Positions 9,020 through 18,057 are shown, counted from the stretch's first letter. The stretch: 52,113 bases of DNA from Candidatus Bathyarchaeota archaeon (GCA_005888635.1 VBAW01000020.1:1-52113); one strand, 5' to 3'. Translations and numbers: made by a program. The notes: generated by a model from the letters alone, not told the origin.

Positions 9020-9634
9020 TTGGCCATCGTCAACATCGATAATCGATATTCGACCGTATTGGCCATGATCTCCGGCGTCATGATTACGGCAACAAGACTG
9101 GCGATCCCCCAGTTCTACCCGTCCCAAGCGACAAATGGCTGGGCAAATCTCTTCGCCGAGCTATCCAGTGGCGGCCTCACACTATTCGCGGTGCTAGCGG
9201 GAATCATATCGTTCCTCGTCCAGTTCGGAGGAGTCTCGATATTCATCGGCGGCTTGCTGTGCTACAAAAAGCACTTACGATCTGGAAAAGAATTTGTCGG
9301 AATCGGAACAACTTTTGGTTTCGCCGATCTGCTGCTGGCAATACCCTCACTAGGATCGAGTAGCTCTGGCCCAATCTACCTAGTAGCCGTCGCCTGGACG
9401 AGCCTCCTCCTCGCCGTCTTCGCGGGACGTCACATCAAGGGCCCCAAGGGAAGCTATGCCGGCGAGGTGAGGAAGCTCATGACCGGGATACGGAGCAGGA
9501 TTCTTCGGCAGGAGAAAAGAAAGAGGAGGGAGAGGCGTCTTCGCCGAAGGCGCGCGCAGTCGAAAATTACTAGGGGAAGCCTACCCTCTGCGAAACAGTA
9601 CAACGTCAGCAGCAATAAAGACGGTGAGAGCTAA
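9020..9634 (+). CDS. Membrane protein with basic C-terminal tail, unknown
   Basis: A 204-residue protein starting at TTG, with four hydrophobic segments (about residues 10-30, 45-78, 92-108, 115-135) followed by a strongly basic stretch (about 150-185, many Arg and Lys) that should lie on the cytoplasmic side and could bind nucleic acid or phospholipid head groups. No family is recognised. Its last 54 bp overlap the 3' end of the opposite-strand gene at 9581-9793. It lies 85 bp after the DUF309 gene and may share its transcript. Confidence 0.6.
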   Translation: MAIVNIDNRYSTVLAMISGVMITATRLAIPQFYPSQATNGWANLFAELSSGGLTLFAVLAGIISFLVQFGGVSIFIGGLLCYKKHLRSGKEFVGIGTTFGFADLLLAIPSLGSSSSGPIYLVAVAWTSLLLAVFAGRHIKGPKGSYAGEVRKLMTGIRSRILRQEKRKRRERRLRRRRAQSKITRGSLPSAKQYNVSSNKDGES

Positions 9635-9793
9635 CCCGCCACCAATCAGGGCTGCCGGTGCCGCTAAATCCCAATAAAGGAGAACTGTGGCGATTAGAAT
9701 CGCTAGAATCGAGAGGAGATCGGTTAGTAGCCTCCTGTCTGTGGGGTCCAACTTGGAACGACCCTTTGAAGTGGGTTTCTCGACGTTACTCAT
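9581..9793 (-). CDS. Small two-helix membrane protein, hypothetical
   Basis: A 70-residue frame from an ATG at 9793, with a charged N-terminus and two hydrophobic stretches (about 25-43 and 46-65). It is convergent with, and overlaps by 54 bp, the preceding plus-strand gene. The hydrophobic pattern, ATG start and lack of any other gene in this interval favour a real gene, but no homologue is recognised. Confidence 0.45.
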   Translation of the reverse strand: MSNVEKPTSKGRSKLDPTDRRLLTDLLSILAILIATVLLYWDLAAPAALIGGGLALTVFIAADVVLFRRG

Positions 9794-9868
9794 TTCGGAG
9801 ATTCTGGTAGAGAGCCAGATGAATTTGTAGATAAGTCCTATCTGAGATTTCTGTAACGTTTCGTGAGA

Positions 9869-10720
9869 TTAGCCGGTTATGGATCTGATGAGGATCAGAA
9901 TGTTCCTCTTCCTCTCTCTCATCCTTCTCTTGCTGTAGTTGTACCATTCAGGACCGTAAGGAATGTACTCGCTTACTCTGAATCCGTTTGCGAGGAGGCT
10001 CGATTTTAGATCATCCCTGATCCCTTTCAACAGTTGGAACTCGAAATCAGCCTTGTGATCACGGCTAAGCTTCTTGGCTTCAGTGATCATTTTCTCATCA
10101 TGTGTGCCGATCGCAAAGAATCCATTCTGTTCAAACAAGATATGCATTAGCCGTAGATAGTTGGCGTTAAGCTCGCTTCGACGTTTGAAAGCAACCTCCC
10201 GATTCTCTGGGTACGCACCTTTCACGAGCCGTATTTTTCCGCCTCGCGGCAAGAGATCTCGCAGATCACTTTCGGTGCGCTTCATGTTTGCCTGCAGACA
10301 CAATCCAAGATCCTTGTGCGTTCCGAGCAGTTCGCGGTAGATCTCTACTGTCGACTCCGTGTAAGGGGAGTTTTCCATGTCTATCCAGACGAAGCGTCCT
10401 TCCTCCTCGGCCCTCGCGATTATATTGAGAAGGTTGTCTTTGTAGAGCGAAATCTCAGCCGCAAGCCCTATCTGTGAAGGTTTGACTGATATGGTGGCTT
10501 GAAGGTTCTCGCTCTGGATCGTCTCTAGAAGCTTCAGATATTCGTCCACGTATTGCTGTATCAGCTTCCGATCAGGAGTATGCTCTCCTAGACGGTTGAG
10601 GATAGCGTGGATCTTTCTCTCGTTAGCATTGCGGGCCGCATCCATAGCATCTTGCAGAGTGTAGCCTGCAATCCAGCGCCTGGCGATTCGGTAGAAGAGT
10701 CGTTCGGTGATTCGTGTCAT
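9869..10720 (-). CDS. Proline dehydrogenase
   Basis: FAD-dependent proline dehydrogenase oxidises proline to pyrroline-5-carboxylate and passes electrons to the respiratory chain. The 283 residues match stand-alone archaeal/bacterial ProDH. Characteristic stretches are FVWIDMENSPYTEST near 112, QANMKRTESD near 140, IRLVKGAYPE near 162, FEFQLLKGIRDDL near 228 and the end signature YIPYGPEWYNYSKRRMRE, whose two arginines bind the substrate carboxylate. No P5C dehydrogenase gene lies beside it, though a glutamate dehydrogenase is 19 kb away. It is the last gene of the minus-strand catabolic block, 77 bp below the Fe-alcohol dehydrogenase gene. Confidence 0.88.
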   Translation of the reverse strand: MTRITERLFYRIARRWIAGYTLQDAMDAARNANERKIHAILNRLGEHTPDRKLIQQYVDEYLKLLETIQSENLQATISVKPSQIGLAAEISLYKDNLLNIIARAEEEGRFVWIDMENSPYTESTVEIYRELLGTHKDLGLCLQANMKRTESDLRDLLPRGGKIRLVKGAYPENREVAFKRRSELNANYLRLMHILFEQNGFFAIGTHDEKMITEAKKLSRDHKADFEFQLLKGIRDDLKSSLLANGFRVSEYIPYGPEWYNYSKRRMRERKRNILILIRSITG

Positions 10721-10797
10721 CGTTGAAAGGTCTCAGACAGTCTCGTTCTGAAAGTGGTCTCTTCGATCGCCAATCGATAAAGGCTTCGAACGTTTCC

Positions 10798-11907
10798 TCA
10801 CCAGATTCTCGCCAGAATCTCTAGAGCATCGGCCGATTCACGACCACCAACGTCTCGCGCAATTTTTGGCAAATCATCTTTTGTGATCCCATAGTCTCTC
10901 AGTCTCTTCGACAGGCCCAGTCCACGGACCAGTTCAGCGACTCCATCGGCAGCTTCCAGCGCTACTTTGTCCACATGAAACCCTTCCGTGTTTTTACCTT
11001 CGGCCCTTGCTATGAGAGCCAGCCTCTCCGGGTTTCGCCTTGCTTCCATCCGCATTACCTCTGAAAGCGTAAGGCATGACGTAATACCGTGAGGGATATT
11101 CCAAGTTGCGCCAATCACCCGTCCTATCGAGTGGCTTAGTCCAGTTCCTACGCTGACAACTCCAGCAAAAGACATCCAGGCAGCTAGCTGGCATTTCAAT
11201 CTAGACTTGAGGTCTACGGGATCTCCGGTCGAGAGTTTCAGGTTTTGAAAAAGAAGGCTGATGGCCTCGAGCGCGAGTGTGTCAACGTATGATTGATGGT
11301 TTGGCGAGTACACAGCCTCCACCGCATGATCTAGACTTCTGATTCCGCTCGAAGCCCAGAGCCAGCCTGGTGTGGGAAGGGTCAGCTCAGGGTCGAGAAA
11401 GACTGACCGCGGAACCATGCGCAGGTCTCGGAACCCTGTTTTGCGATTCAGTTTCTCATCGGTCATTCCGGCGATGTGGGAGAATTCGGCTGCGGAAAGA
11501 GTCGTGGGAACGGCAATGTGTGGAATTGTGGGACGCCGGAAATCTTGGGACAATTCTTTGACAATGATCTTGGTCGAGTCGATCGGGCTGCCTCCGCCTA
11601 GGCTGATTAGAGTATCCGCCTTGGATTCTCCAACTGCAGTTGCTGCCTGGCGGATTCTACTCATAGGTGCGTGTTGCTTGATTTCCGAGAAGACGCCGGC
11701 GAGCTTCGTTCCCGCGGCATGCTCTACTCGTGCGATTAGATCCGTCTTTTGCGCGATGCTTTGTCCAGTTACGAGAAAGAGTCTGCGCGAACCTATTCTA
11801 TCTAGTTCGTCTCTCAGTCTAGTAATGATTCCTGGCCCGAAAAATACTCGTTCAATAGGAAGGTAGGTGTACTCGCCTGACGCCACACCAGTCTCAATGG
11901 TGGACAA
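10798..11907 (-). CDS. Iron-containing alcohol dehydrogenase, maleylacetate-reductase-like
   Basis: A 369-residue group III (iron-type) dehydrogenase. The GGGSPIDSTK motif near residue 104 binds NAD(P). Metal ligands are visible as Asp and His in RSLDHAVEAVYS, His in GLSHSIGR and His in NIPHGIT. The PTTLSAAEFSHIAGMT stretch is more like maleylacetate reductases than ordinary alcohol dehydrogenases. Its stop is followed by the ProDH gene and its start lies 8 bp below the homogentisate dioxygenase gene, so it belongs to the aromatic operon. A role on a ring-cleavage product is inferred; the homogentisate route as known needs no such reductase. Confidence 0.8.
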   Translation of the reverse strand: MSTIETGVASGEYTYLPIERVFFGPGIITRLRDELDRIGSRRLFLVTGQSIAQKTDLIARVEHAAGTKLAGVFSEIKQHAPMSRIRQAATAVGESKADTLISLGGGSPIDSTKIIVKELSQDFRRPTIPHIAVPTTLSAAEFSHIAGMTDEKLNRKTGFRDLRMVPRSVFLDPELTLPTPGWLWASSGIRSLDHAVEAVYSPNHQSYVDTLALEAISLLFQNLKLSTGDPVDLKSRLKCQLAAWMSFAGVVSVGTGLSHSIGRVIGATWNIPHGITSCLTLSEVMRMEARRNPERLALIARAEGKNTEGFHVDKVALEAADGVAELVRGLGLSKRLRDYGITKDDLPKIARDVGGRESADALEILARIW

Positions 11908-11915
11908 GTGTTCTG

Positions 11916-13097
11916 TTATGGTACGGTTGCGCCTATCTTGACAGGTCCCATCCAGCTGAACGGGTAGTTCGGATCGTCCAACCTCTCTGCGTTGCTAGTG
12001 ACTCTTAGCGGCTTTTTTGTCTCTATCATTATCGCCAGTTCATTCGTCGAGTCTTTTCCGAGGCTTGCTTCTATCGCCCCCGGTTGGGGTCCGTGATGGA
12101 TTCCTCTCCGGTGCAGTGTGTAAGAGCCTATCTCGATCCCTCTGCGGCTTCCGAAATCGCCGCTGACATAGTAGAGTATCTCGTCACTATCTATGTTGCT
12201 GTGATTGTACGGGACAGGTATGGCTAGTGGGTGATAGTCCAGTTTTCGCGGGACGAAGGATAAGACGTCGAAGCCGGGAGCTTCAAACGTTTGATGTATG
12301 GGTGGGGGCTGATGGACCCTTCCGGTGAGGGGTTCGAAATCGTTGACGTTGAAGATCCACGGGTATAGGTAGCCGTCCCAACCTACTACATCCAGAGGAT
12401 GAAAGTCGAACGTGTACGACATCAGGGCGTTGTCAACTTTCATGCGTACCTCGAATTCTCCCTTCTCATTGTGAATAGCCAATTCTTTTGGTTCTCGAAA
12501 GTCGCGGTCCGAATAGGGCGCCAACTCCACCAACTGTCCGTAATCATTCCGGTATCGTCGCGGTATCTCGATCGGACCTGCTGACTCGGCTACCAGGAAC
12601 CTGCTCTCCTTAGAGTCCAGCATTATCCGGTAAGTTGTCCCCCTAGGCACTACGATGAAGTCGCCCTCGTGAAAGGGGAGGAGTCCGAATACGGATTCTA
12701 GGGTTCCTCTTCCTTCATGGACAAAGTATAGCTCGTCGCCCTGGGCATTTCGGAAGAAGGACTCCATTGATTGAGTCGGACGAGCCGACGAGATGAACAC
12801 GTCACTATTGTAGAAGAGCGGCTGTCGGCCCTCAACGACATCTTTCGTGGTTTCAATATTCTTCGTACGAATGTGATGATGACGGTGTTCATTTGGCTGC
12901 CACTCAGAGATGCTCAGGTCTCTGAGTTTCTTGATGTGTGAGACCCGAGTCGGGGCGTATTCATGATAGAGGGTCGAGTAGACTCCAGAGAAGGCCTCTG
13001 TCCCGAAGATTTCTTCGTGGTACAGCGACCCATCTGGCTTTCTGAATTGAGTGTGTCGCTTCTGAGGAAGTTTTCCCAGTCGCTGATAACTTGGCAA
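11916..13097 (-). CDS. hmgA: Homogentisate 1,2-dioxygenase
   Basis: This Fe(II) dioxygenase opens the ring of homogentisate with O2 to give maleylacetoacetate. The 393-residue protein is slightly shorter than the ~430-residue bacterial and animal enzymes. Diagnostic C-terminal stretches are present: FNVNDFEPLTGRVHQPPP near 253, PYNHSNIDSDEILYYV near 298 and YTLHRRGIHHGPQPG near 327, carrying the His/Glu iron ligands. The N-terminus YQRLGKLPQKRHTQFR is also typical. It sits 12 bp downstream of the FAH-family gene and 8 bp upstream of the Fe-dehydrogenase gene, which fits one transcript. Oxygen use implies an aerobic or microaerobic life. Confidence 0.9.
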   Translation of the reverse strand: MPSYQRLGKLPQKRHTQFRKPDGSLYHEEIFGTEAFSGVYSTLYHEYAPTRVSHIKKLRDLSISEWQPNEHRHHHIRTKNIETTKDVVEGRQPLFYNSDVFISSARPTQSMESFFRNAQGDELYFVHEGRGTLESVFGLLPFHEGDFIVVPRGTTYRIMLDSKESRFLVAESAGPIEIPRRYRNDYGQLVELAPYSDRDFREPKELAIHNEKGEFEVRMKVDNALMSYTFDFHPLDVVGWDGYLYPWIFNVNDFEPLTGRVHQPPPIHQTFEAPGFDVLSFVPRKLDYHPLAIPVPYNHSNIDSDEILYYVSGDFGSRRGIEIGSYTLHRRGIHHGPQPGAIEASLGKDSTNELAIMIETKKPLRVTSNAERLDDPNYPFSWMGPVKIGATVP

Positions 13098-13109
13098 GTT
13101 CGCCTAGCG

Positions 13110-14117
13110 CTACGACTTTGCGGTCTCTATAATTCTGTTCCTCAAGACCCCTAACCGCTCGACTTCCAGATCCACGCGGTCTCCAGGTTTCAGCCACGGG
13201 TGAACTTCCTGCCCAAGCTCCAACAGAGAACCCGTTCCTACCGTGCCCGACCCGAAGATCTCTCCGACTCGCAACTCGACCGATTGTGAGGCTCGAGCGA
13301 TCATTTGCGGGAAGGTCCAATGCATCTTATTCATGTTCCCGTCCGACAGATGCTTCTCGTTGATTGTTGCCTTCATCTGCAGTTCGAATTTTCCGGGCCC
13401 AATCTTCTTGTCTTGCAATTCATCCGGAGTGACGAGCCAAGGTCCAAGTGAAGTTGCGAAGTCTTTCGCCTTTGCCGGTCCCAGTCCAATCTTCATTTCT
13501 GGTTGTTGTATATCCCGTGCGCTCCAATCGTTCATTATTGTATATCCGGCGATGTGGCTTTCAGCTTCTTCTTCTCGAATATTCGTACCATTTTTTCCGA
13601 TGATACAGGCGACCTCCAGCTCATAATCGAGCGTTTTGGTGTACGAAGGGTATGGGACCTGGTCGTCTTGACCATATAGCATGGCGGGATTCGAATAGTA
13701 GAATGCCGGGAACTCATACCATTCCTCTGGCATCTGAAGGCCTCTTCGAGCTCTTGCGGCTTTTACATGATCCTCGAAGGCGTAAAAGTCCCGGATGATT
13801 GGAGGGCGATAGATAGGGGGCCGAATTCTCACTTCGTTCAGCTTCTCCATCGTTCGTGGGATTTTTTCTGGGTCGATTCTGTTGAAAATCCGCCAAGATA
13901 GTTTCTGAAGATCTTCAAGGACTTTCGGACCCTTCGCAAGTACGTCGAGAGTTGAAGACGCGTTTTTGGACAATGTCTGTATTGTGCGTGGGATGCGAAT
14001 GCCGAGAGGAGCGGATACTCGAGTTAGCTCGTGGACGTCAAGAATCCATTTCCCCCAGAGTAGTGCTGGCCGGGTCTTCAGCGGGGTCTTGTGTTCGCTG
14101 TAGGTGACCAGCTTCAT
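13110..14117 (-). CDS. Fumarylacetoacetate hydrolase family protein
   Basis: FAH-fold enzymes cleave C-C bonds of beta-diketo acids using a Ca/Mg site. The 335-residue protein has the metal-binding YELEVACIIGK near 170, YTIMNDWSARDIQ near 196, GPAKAKDFATSLGPWLV near 217 and GSGTVGTGSLLELG near 290. Between HPPD (6 bp upstream) and homogentisate dioxygenase (12 bp downstream), its likely job is to split fumarylacetoacetate, or maleylacetoacetate directly, into acetoacetate and a C4 diacid. No maleylacetoacetate isomerase gene is seen, which makes the second option worth considering. Confidence 0.88.
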   Translation of the reverse strand: MKLVTYSEHKTPLKTRPALLWGKWILDVHELTRVSAPLGIRIPRTIQTLSKNASSTLDVLAKGPKVLEDLQKLSWRIFNRIDPEKIPRTMEKLNEVRIRPPIYRPPIIRDFYAFEDHVKAARARRGLQMPEEWYEFPAFYYSNPAMLYGQDDQVPYPSYTKTLDYELEVACIIGKNGTNIREEEAESHIAGYTIMNDWSARDIQQPEMKIGLGPAKAKDFATSLGPWLVTPDELQDKKIGPGKFELQMKATINEKHLSDGNMNKMHWTFPQMIARASQSVELRVGEIFGSGTVGTGSLLELGQEVHPWLKPGDRVDLEVERLGVLRNRIIETAKS

Positions 14118-14123
14118 GCGTTG

Positions 14124-15212
14124 CTAGAGATTGCCGCGCTTCGCCTGTTCCTGTTCTATCGACTCGAAGAGGGCCTTGAAATTGCCCTTGCCAAAGGACT
14201 CGCTGCCTCTCCTCTGTATCAGTTCGAAGAAGAGCGTGGGTCTGTCCTGGAGAGGTTTGGTAAAGATCTGGAGCATGTATCCCTTCTCATCCTTGTCGAC
14301 GAGGATGCGGAGTTTCTTGAGATCGTCTATGCGCTCGGAGATTCCTCCGACTCGCTTCGGTAGTTCTGCGTAGTATGAGTCTGGAGTGTTCAGGAATTCG
14401 ATGCCCCTCTGCTGGAGGCGCGTCACTGTTGCGATCAGGTTGTCAGTTGATATGGCGAGATGCTGGACCCCTGCGCCTTTGAAATAATCGAGATACTCTT
14501 GGATCTGCGACTTTCTCTTTCCAGCGGCGGGCTCGTTGATCGGAAACTTGACCGTTCCGGACGGATTCCGCATCACTTTGGAGCGAAGGGCCGAGTATTC
14601 AGTGCTAATGTCCTTATCGTCAAAACTGATTAGTTGTGAGAATCCGAAGACTTTGCCGTAGAATTCCACCCAATAGTCCATCTTTCCCTCTTCGACATTC
14701 GCCACGACATGGTCGACGCGTTGAAGTCCAACTGGCTCAGCATTGCCCTTGATCGGCACAAAGCCCGGAGCAAAGACACCCTTGTACCCTTCTCTTTCGA
14801 TAAACGTGTGAACTGTGTCCCCGTAGGCCGAGATAGCCGAGCCCTTGAGGACCCCATAGTCGTCCTTCAAGCTAGTGGGAGCTCTGATTCCCTTAGCTCC
14901 TCTCTTGATTGCCTCGTTGTATGTCCATTCCGTGTCTTTTACGCGGAGCGCAATATCGGCGACGCCATCCCCGTGCGTTAGAACGAACCTTGAGATTGGA
15001 TGGTCAGGGTTTAGGCCTGTAGTTAGGAGTAATCGAATGTCTCCTTGTTGCATCAGGTAGGAGGTCTTGTCCTTGACCCCTGTTTCGGGTCCGGCGAACG
15101 CGATAGGTGTGAATCCAAAGCCGTTCTGATAGAAATAGCTCGCCTGCTTGGCGTTTCCAACGTAGATCTCTACGTAGTCGATGCCTTCGATCGGGAGAAC
15201 TTCAGATTTCAT
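14124..15212 (-). CDS. hpd: 4-hydroxyphenylpyruvate dioxygenase
   Basis: This Fe(II) enzyme turns 4-hydroxyphenylpyruvate and O2 into homogentisate and CO2. The 362 residues form two vicinal-oxygen-chelate halves. The iron ligands are visible as His in QRVDHVVANV near 164, His in GVQHLAISTDN near 243 and Glu in TLFFELIQRRG near 325. The C-terminal pattern GFGKGNF of the family appears as SFGKGNFKALFESIE. It is the first gene of the tight operon with the FAH-family enzyme and homogentisate dioxygenase. A TATA-like GAATTAATAG (minus strand, 15247-15257) lies about 40 bp before the ATG. Confidence 0.93.
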   Translation of the reverse strand: MKSEVLPIEGIDYVEIYVGNAKQASYFYQNGFGFTPIAFAGPETGVKDKTSYLMQQGDIRLLLTTGLNPDHPISRFVLTHGDGVADIALRVKDTEWTYNEAIKRGAKGIRAPTSLKDDYGVLKGSAISAYGDTVHTFIEREGYKGVFAPGFVPIKGNAEPVGLQRVDHVVANVEEGKMDYWVEFYGKVFGFSQLISFDDKDISTEYSALRSKVMRNPSGTVKFPINEPAAGKRKSQIQEYLDYFKGAGVQHLAISTDNLIATVTRLQQRGIEFLNTPDSYYAELPKRVGGISERIDDLKKLRILVDKDEKGYMLQIFTKPLQDRPTLFFELIQRRGSESFGKGNFKALFESIEQEQAKRGNL

Positions 15213-15245
15213 CTCGTCTCAGCGAAGCTTCTGGCTTGGACTACT

Positions 15246-15258
15246 GGCTATTAATTCA
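15246..15258 (-). promoter_or_regulatory. TATA-like box for the tyrosine-degradation operon
   Basis: Reading the minus strand, GAATTAATAGCC lies 35-45 bp before the HPPD start codon, leaving room for a start point about 25 bp downstream and a short leader. This is inference from base composition and spacing only. Confidence 0.4.
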
Positions 15259-15316
15259 TTCCCCCGAGGAAGCAACAGGCACGCGAGGGGACGTGAACCA
15301 GAGTTTGCATAATCGG

Positions 15317-16147
15317 CTACAAATTGTGACTTTCAAGAAAATTCTGAACGAGTTTCTCGACTTCTTGAGGTGAATCCTCAGGAACGAAATGTCCAGCGTT
15401 CACTGTCTCGAGCTTCGATTCCGGAATCATCTTGGAGATTCGTTCAGCATAGGTCGTCCCTGATTTTCCTGTGCCCCAAATTATCGTCGTTGGAACCTTC
15501 AGATGAGTGAGACCCTGCTCGACCTCCTTCAGCGGCTTGAAGCTCGGATGATAATTTGAATCGGGAAACATTCTCGCAAACGCCTGGTAGGCTTGTTTTG
15601 ACTCGTCATCAGGAAACGGTGCCCAGTAGGCCTTCATCGTCTCCTCGGATATTTTCTCAGGATGCATGGCAGAATCTTTGATTATGGCAGGAGTAATTTT
15701 TGAAGCAGCAGCAGGTGGAATGCGAAAGTCCGTTGTGAGAAATGTGTTGAGAATGACCAGCCCAGCGATATTCTGAGGGTTGCGCACTGCATATTGCAAT
15801 GCGAAGGGAGCCCCCCAATCATGAACGACCAGAACTATATTCCTGAGTCCCAAGGACTGGATTAGACCAGAGACCATTCGGGAATGATGGGGAAAGTCGT
15901 GGAGCAGAGGGTTAGGCTTGTCAGACTTACCGAACCCCATCAGGTCCATCGCGATGGCCCGGTGACCGGAAGATATTGCGGGTATGAGGCTTCTCCACAT
16001 ATAGGACCATGCTGGATTGCCATGGACCATTACGACCGGCCGGCTCCCGTAGCCTTCGTCTACATAGTGGATTCCGAGACCGTCGATTTGGAGCCAACGC
16101 TCTTGAAACGGCCAACCCTCAAAGTACGGCCACCCCTGCCTTATCAT
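15317..16147 (-). CDS. Alpha/beta hydrolase, haloalkane-dehalogenase-like
   Basis: A 276-residue alpha/beta hydrolase. The oxyanion-hole motif VHGNPAWSYMW near 41, the nucleophile elbow VVHDWGAP near 108 with Asp in place of the usual Ser, and the catalytic His in NAGHFVPED near 252 are the haloalkane dehalogenase pattern; the Trp after the nucleophile is one of the halide-stabilising residues. Actual dehalogenase activity cannot be assumed, since epoxide hydrolases and other Asp-nucleophile enzymes share this layout. It lies 105 bp upstream of HPPD on the same strand and could be part of the catabolic block or an independent gene. Confidence 0.82.
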   Translation of the reverse strand: MIRQGWPYFEGWPFQERWLQIDGLGIHYVDEGYGSRPVVMVHGNPAWSYMWRSLIPAISSGHRAIAMDLMGFGKSDKPNPLLHDFPHHSRMVSGLIQSLGLRNIVLVVHDWGAPFALQYAVRNPQNIAGLVILNTFLTTDFRIPPAAASKITPAIIKDSAMHPEKISEETMKAYWAPFPDDESKQAYQAFARMFPDSNYHPSFKPLKEVEQGLTHLKVPTTIIWGTGKSGTTYAERISKMIPESKLETVNAGHFVPEDSPQEVEKLVQNFLESHNL

Positions 16148-16277
16148 CTGGTCAGACGCCCTCGGACACTAACAATGAGTGCATTGGGGTCCGAGTCTCA
16201 AATGATATAGGAGTGTTGTAACTGCAAAAGAAACCATAATATTTCGTTGCTCTATGATTGGCAATTAGGTTTTCACT

Positions 16278-17102
16278 TTGGACTGGGGAATGAAAAATCG
16301 TCTGTCACGAATCATCAAGCCGTCAAGTGGTCACGCCGTGATGTTAGCCGTAGACCATGGCTATTTCATGGGTCCGACACATAAACTGGAAGAGCCTCGA
16401 AAGACCATAGAGCCCCTCCTCCCATATGCTGACGCGATCATGTGCACTCGAGGAGTCCTCCGCACCTCTGTGGACCCAAAGACCAGCGTCCCGATAGTGT
16501 TGAGGGTCTCTGCAGGCGCGAGCGTCATTGGAGAGACACTGACAAACGAAGCAACTACCACTTCGTTCAGAGATGCGATCCGTCTCAATGCAGCCGCAGT
16601 TGCCCTATCCATCTTTGTTGGAACCCAGCATGAACATCAGACCCTAAAGAGTCTGGGTCAGCTAGTGAACCTCGGAGAGGACTATGGAATTCCAGTTCTC
16701 GCAGTTACTGCGGTCGGAAAGGAACTTGAGAAGAGGGACGCGAGGTATCTGGGGCTGGCTTGTCGAATTGCTGCCGAGATAGGAGCTCACTTCGTCAAGA
16801 CCTACTTCTGTGAAGATTTTGGAAAGGTTGTCAAGGGCTGTCCTGTTCCTCTTGTCGTCGCGGGGGGACCGAAGTTAGAGACAGAACTGGACGCGTTCGA
16901 ACTCGCCCACGACGCAATCGCAGACGGGGCGATCGGTGTGGACATGGGACGGAATATTTGGCAGTCGGAATATCCAGTTGCAATGATCACCTCCATTCGA
17001 GAAATAGTCCACAATGGAGCAAGCGTCAGGGAAGCTCAGCAAGCTTTCGAGGAAGCCAAGAAAACGAAAACGCCCATCTTAACGAAGAATCCCGTCATGT
17101 AA
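16278..17102 (+). CDS. LsrF-like class I aldolase/thiolase
   Basis: The protein is strikingly similar to E. coli LsrF, which cleaves the phosphorylated autoinducer-2 product. Shared stretches include DWGMKNRLSRI at the start, AVDHGYFMGPT near 26, MCTRGVLR near 54, AVTAVGKE near 143, HFVKTYF with a Schiff-base-type Lys near 173, and GVDMGRNIWQS near 222. The conserved DWG supports the TTG start at 16278 over the ATG four codons on. No lsr transport or kinase genes are nearby, so an AI-2 role is unlikely; archaeal relatives also include fructose-bisphosphate and shikimate-pathway aldolases. A TATA-like ATAATATTT lies at 16235-16245. Confidence 0.8.
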   Translation: MDWGMKNRLSRIIKPSSGHAVMLAVDHGYFMGPTHKLEEPRKTIEPLLPYADAIMCTRGVLRTSVDPKTSVPIVLRVSAGASVIGETLTNEATTTSFRDAIRLNAAAVALSIFVGTQHEHQTLKSLGQLVNLGEDYGIPVLAVTAVGKELEKRDARYLGLACRIAAEIGAHFVKTYFCEDFGKVVKGCPVPLVVAGGPKLETELDAFELAHDAIADGAIGVDMGRNIWQSEYPVAMITSIREIVHNGASVREAQQAFEEAKKTKTPILTKNPVM

Positions 17103-17170
17103 GCTCTCTCCCAAAGCATGAGTGCTAATTGCGAGACCTCTCGTTCTCCTAGCTTCGGGGTGACTTTCGG

Positions 17171-17872
17171 TTGACGAAGAAGCTCTACTGGGAACAGCCC
17201 TACTCACAAGGCTTCACTGCGAAGATAGTCGGTTCCGATGGGACCCTGGTCGAGCTTGACCAGACCCTGTTCTACCCGAGGAGCGGAGGCGTTTCTTGTG
17301 ATACCGGCGTCTTAGATGGCACGAAAGTTGTGGAGACTTCGAAGGATGGGGACAAGATTCTCCACTCCTTGGAGTCCTCTGCTGGTTTTACCGTCGGACA
17401 AACGGTCACTGGTAAAATAGACTGGGACAGGCGGCACCGCCTGATGCGTATGCACACTGCAGGCCACTTGTTGAGCGCTCTCTTCTATTCTGGCGCTAAA
17501 TGCCTGATTACCGGTAACCAGATTGATGTTGAAAAATCTCGGATGGACTTTAGCCTCGAAGTATTCGACCGGACCCAGATTGAGGGATTTGTGAAAGAGG
17601 CGAACAAGCTCATTGCCAATGACGCACCAGTCAAATCCTATTTCCTGGATCGAAGCGAGGCTCTGAAGATCCCTGATATGGTGAAGCTGGCGGAAGCCGC
17701 TCCGCCGGTTGAGGCTCAGCTCCGCATTGTCGAAATCGCTGGAATAGACCGGCAGGCTGATGGCGGGCTACACGTAGCGCACCTTAACGAGATAGGACTG
17801 ATTGAGCTTTTGAAGCTGGAAAACAAGGGAAAGACAAACCGTCGACTGTACTATGACGTCGTGAACACTTGA
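17171..17872 (+). CDS. Alanyl-tRNA editing protein AlaX-like
   Basis: AlaX proteins hydrolyse mischarged Ser- or Gly-tRNA(Ala) in trans. The 233 residues fit the medium AlaX-M form: an N-terminal beta-barrel with FYPRSGG near 37, then the editing domain with the zinc motif HTAGHLL near 95. The second zinc half-site, normally CGGTHV, reads DGGLHV near 196, so the Cys ligand is replaced by Asp. This may alter zinc binding or activity. The start is TTG at 17171. It follows the LsrF-like gene by 68 bp and may share its transcript. Confidence 0.85.
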   Translation: MTKKLYWEQPYSQGFTAKIVGSDGTLVELDQTLFYPRSGGVSCDTGVLDGTKVVETSKDGDKILHSLESSAGFTVGQTVTGKIDWDRRHRLMRMHTAGHLLSALFYSGAKCLITGNQIDVEKSRMDFSLEVFDRTQIEGFVKEANKLIANDAPVKSYFLDRSEALKIPDMVKLAEAAPPVEAQLRIVEIAGIDRQADGGLHVAHLNEIGLIELLKLENKGKTNRRLYYDVVNT

Positions 17873-18057
17873 TATCCTCAGCCAGAGTATTTTCTCCCAA
17901 TTTGGCGCACGAAATCTCTCTATAGAGATTCCCGAGTCCGAAGGCTCGAGAATCGAGTTTTTGTCCAGCTCTTCCCGGCAATCGTTGAAATATCGAGATT
18001 TCATGCGTTCTCTCAAACTGTGAAGCAAGTCTCATCCTTCCACGGTGAACAATTGTT

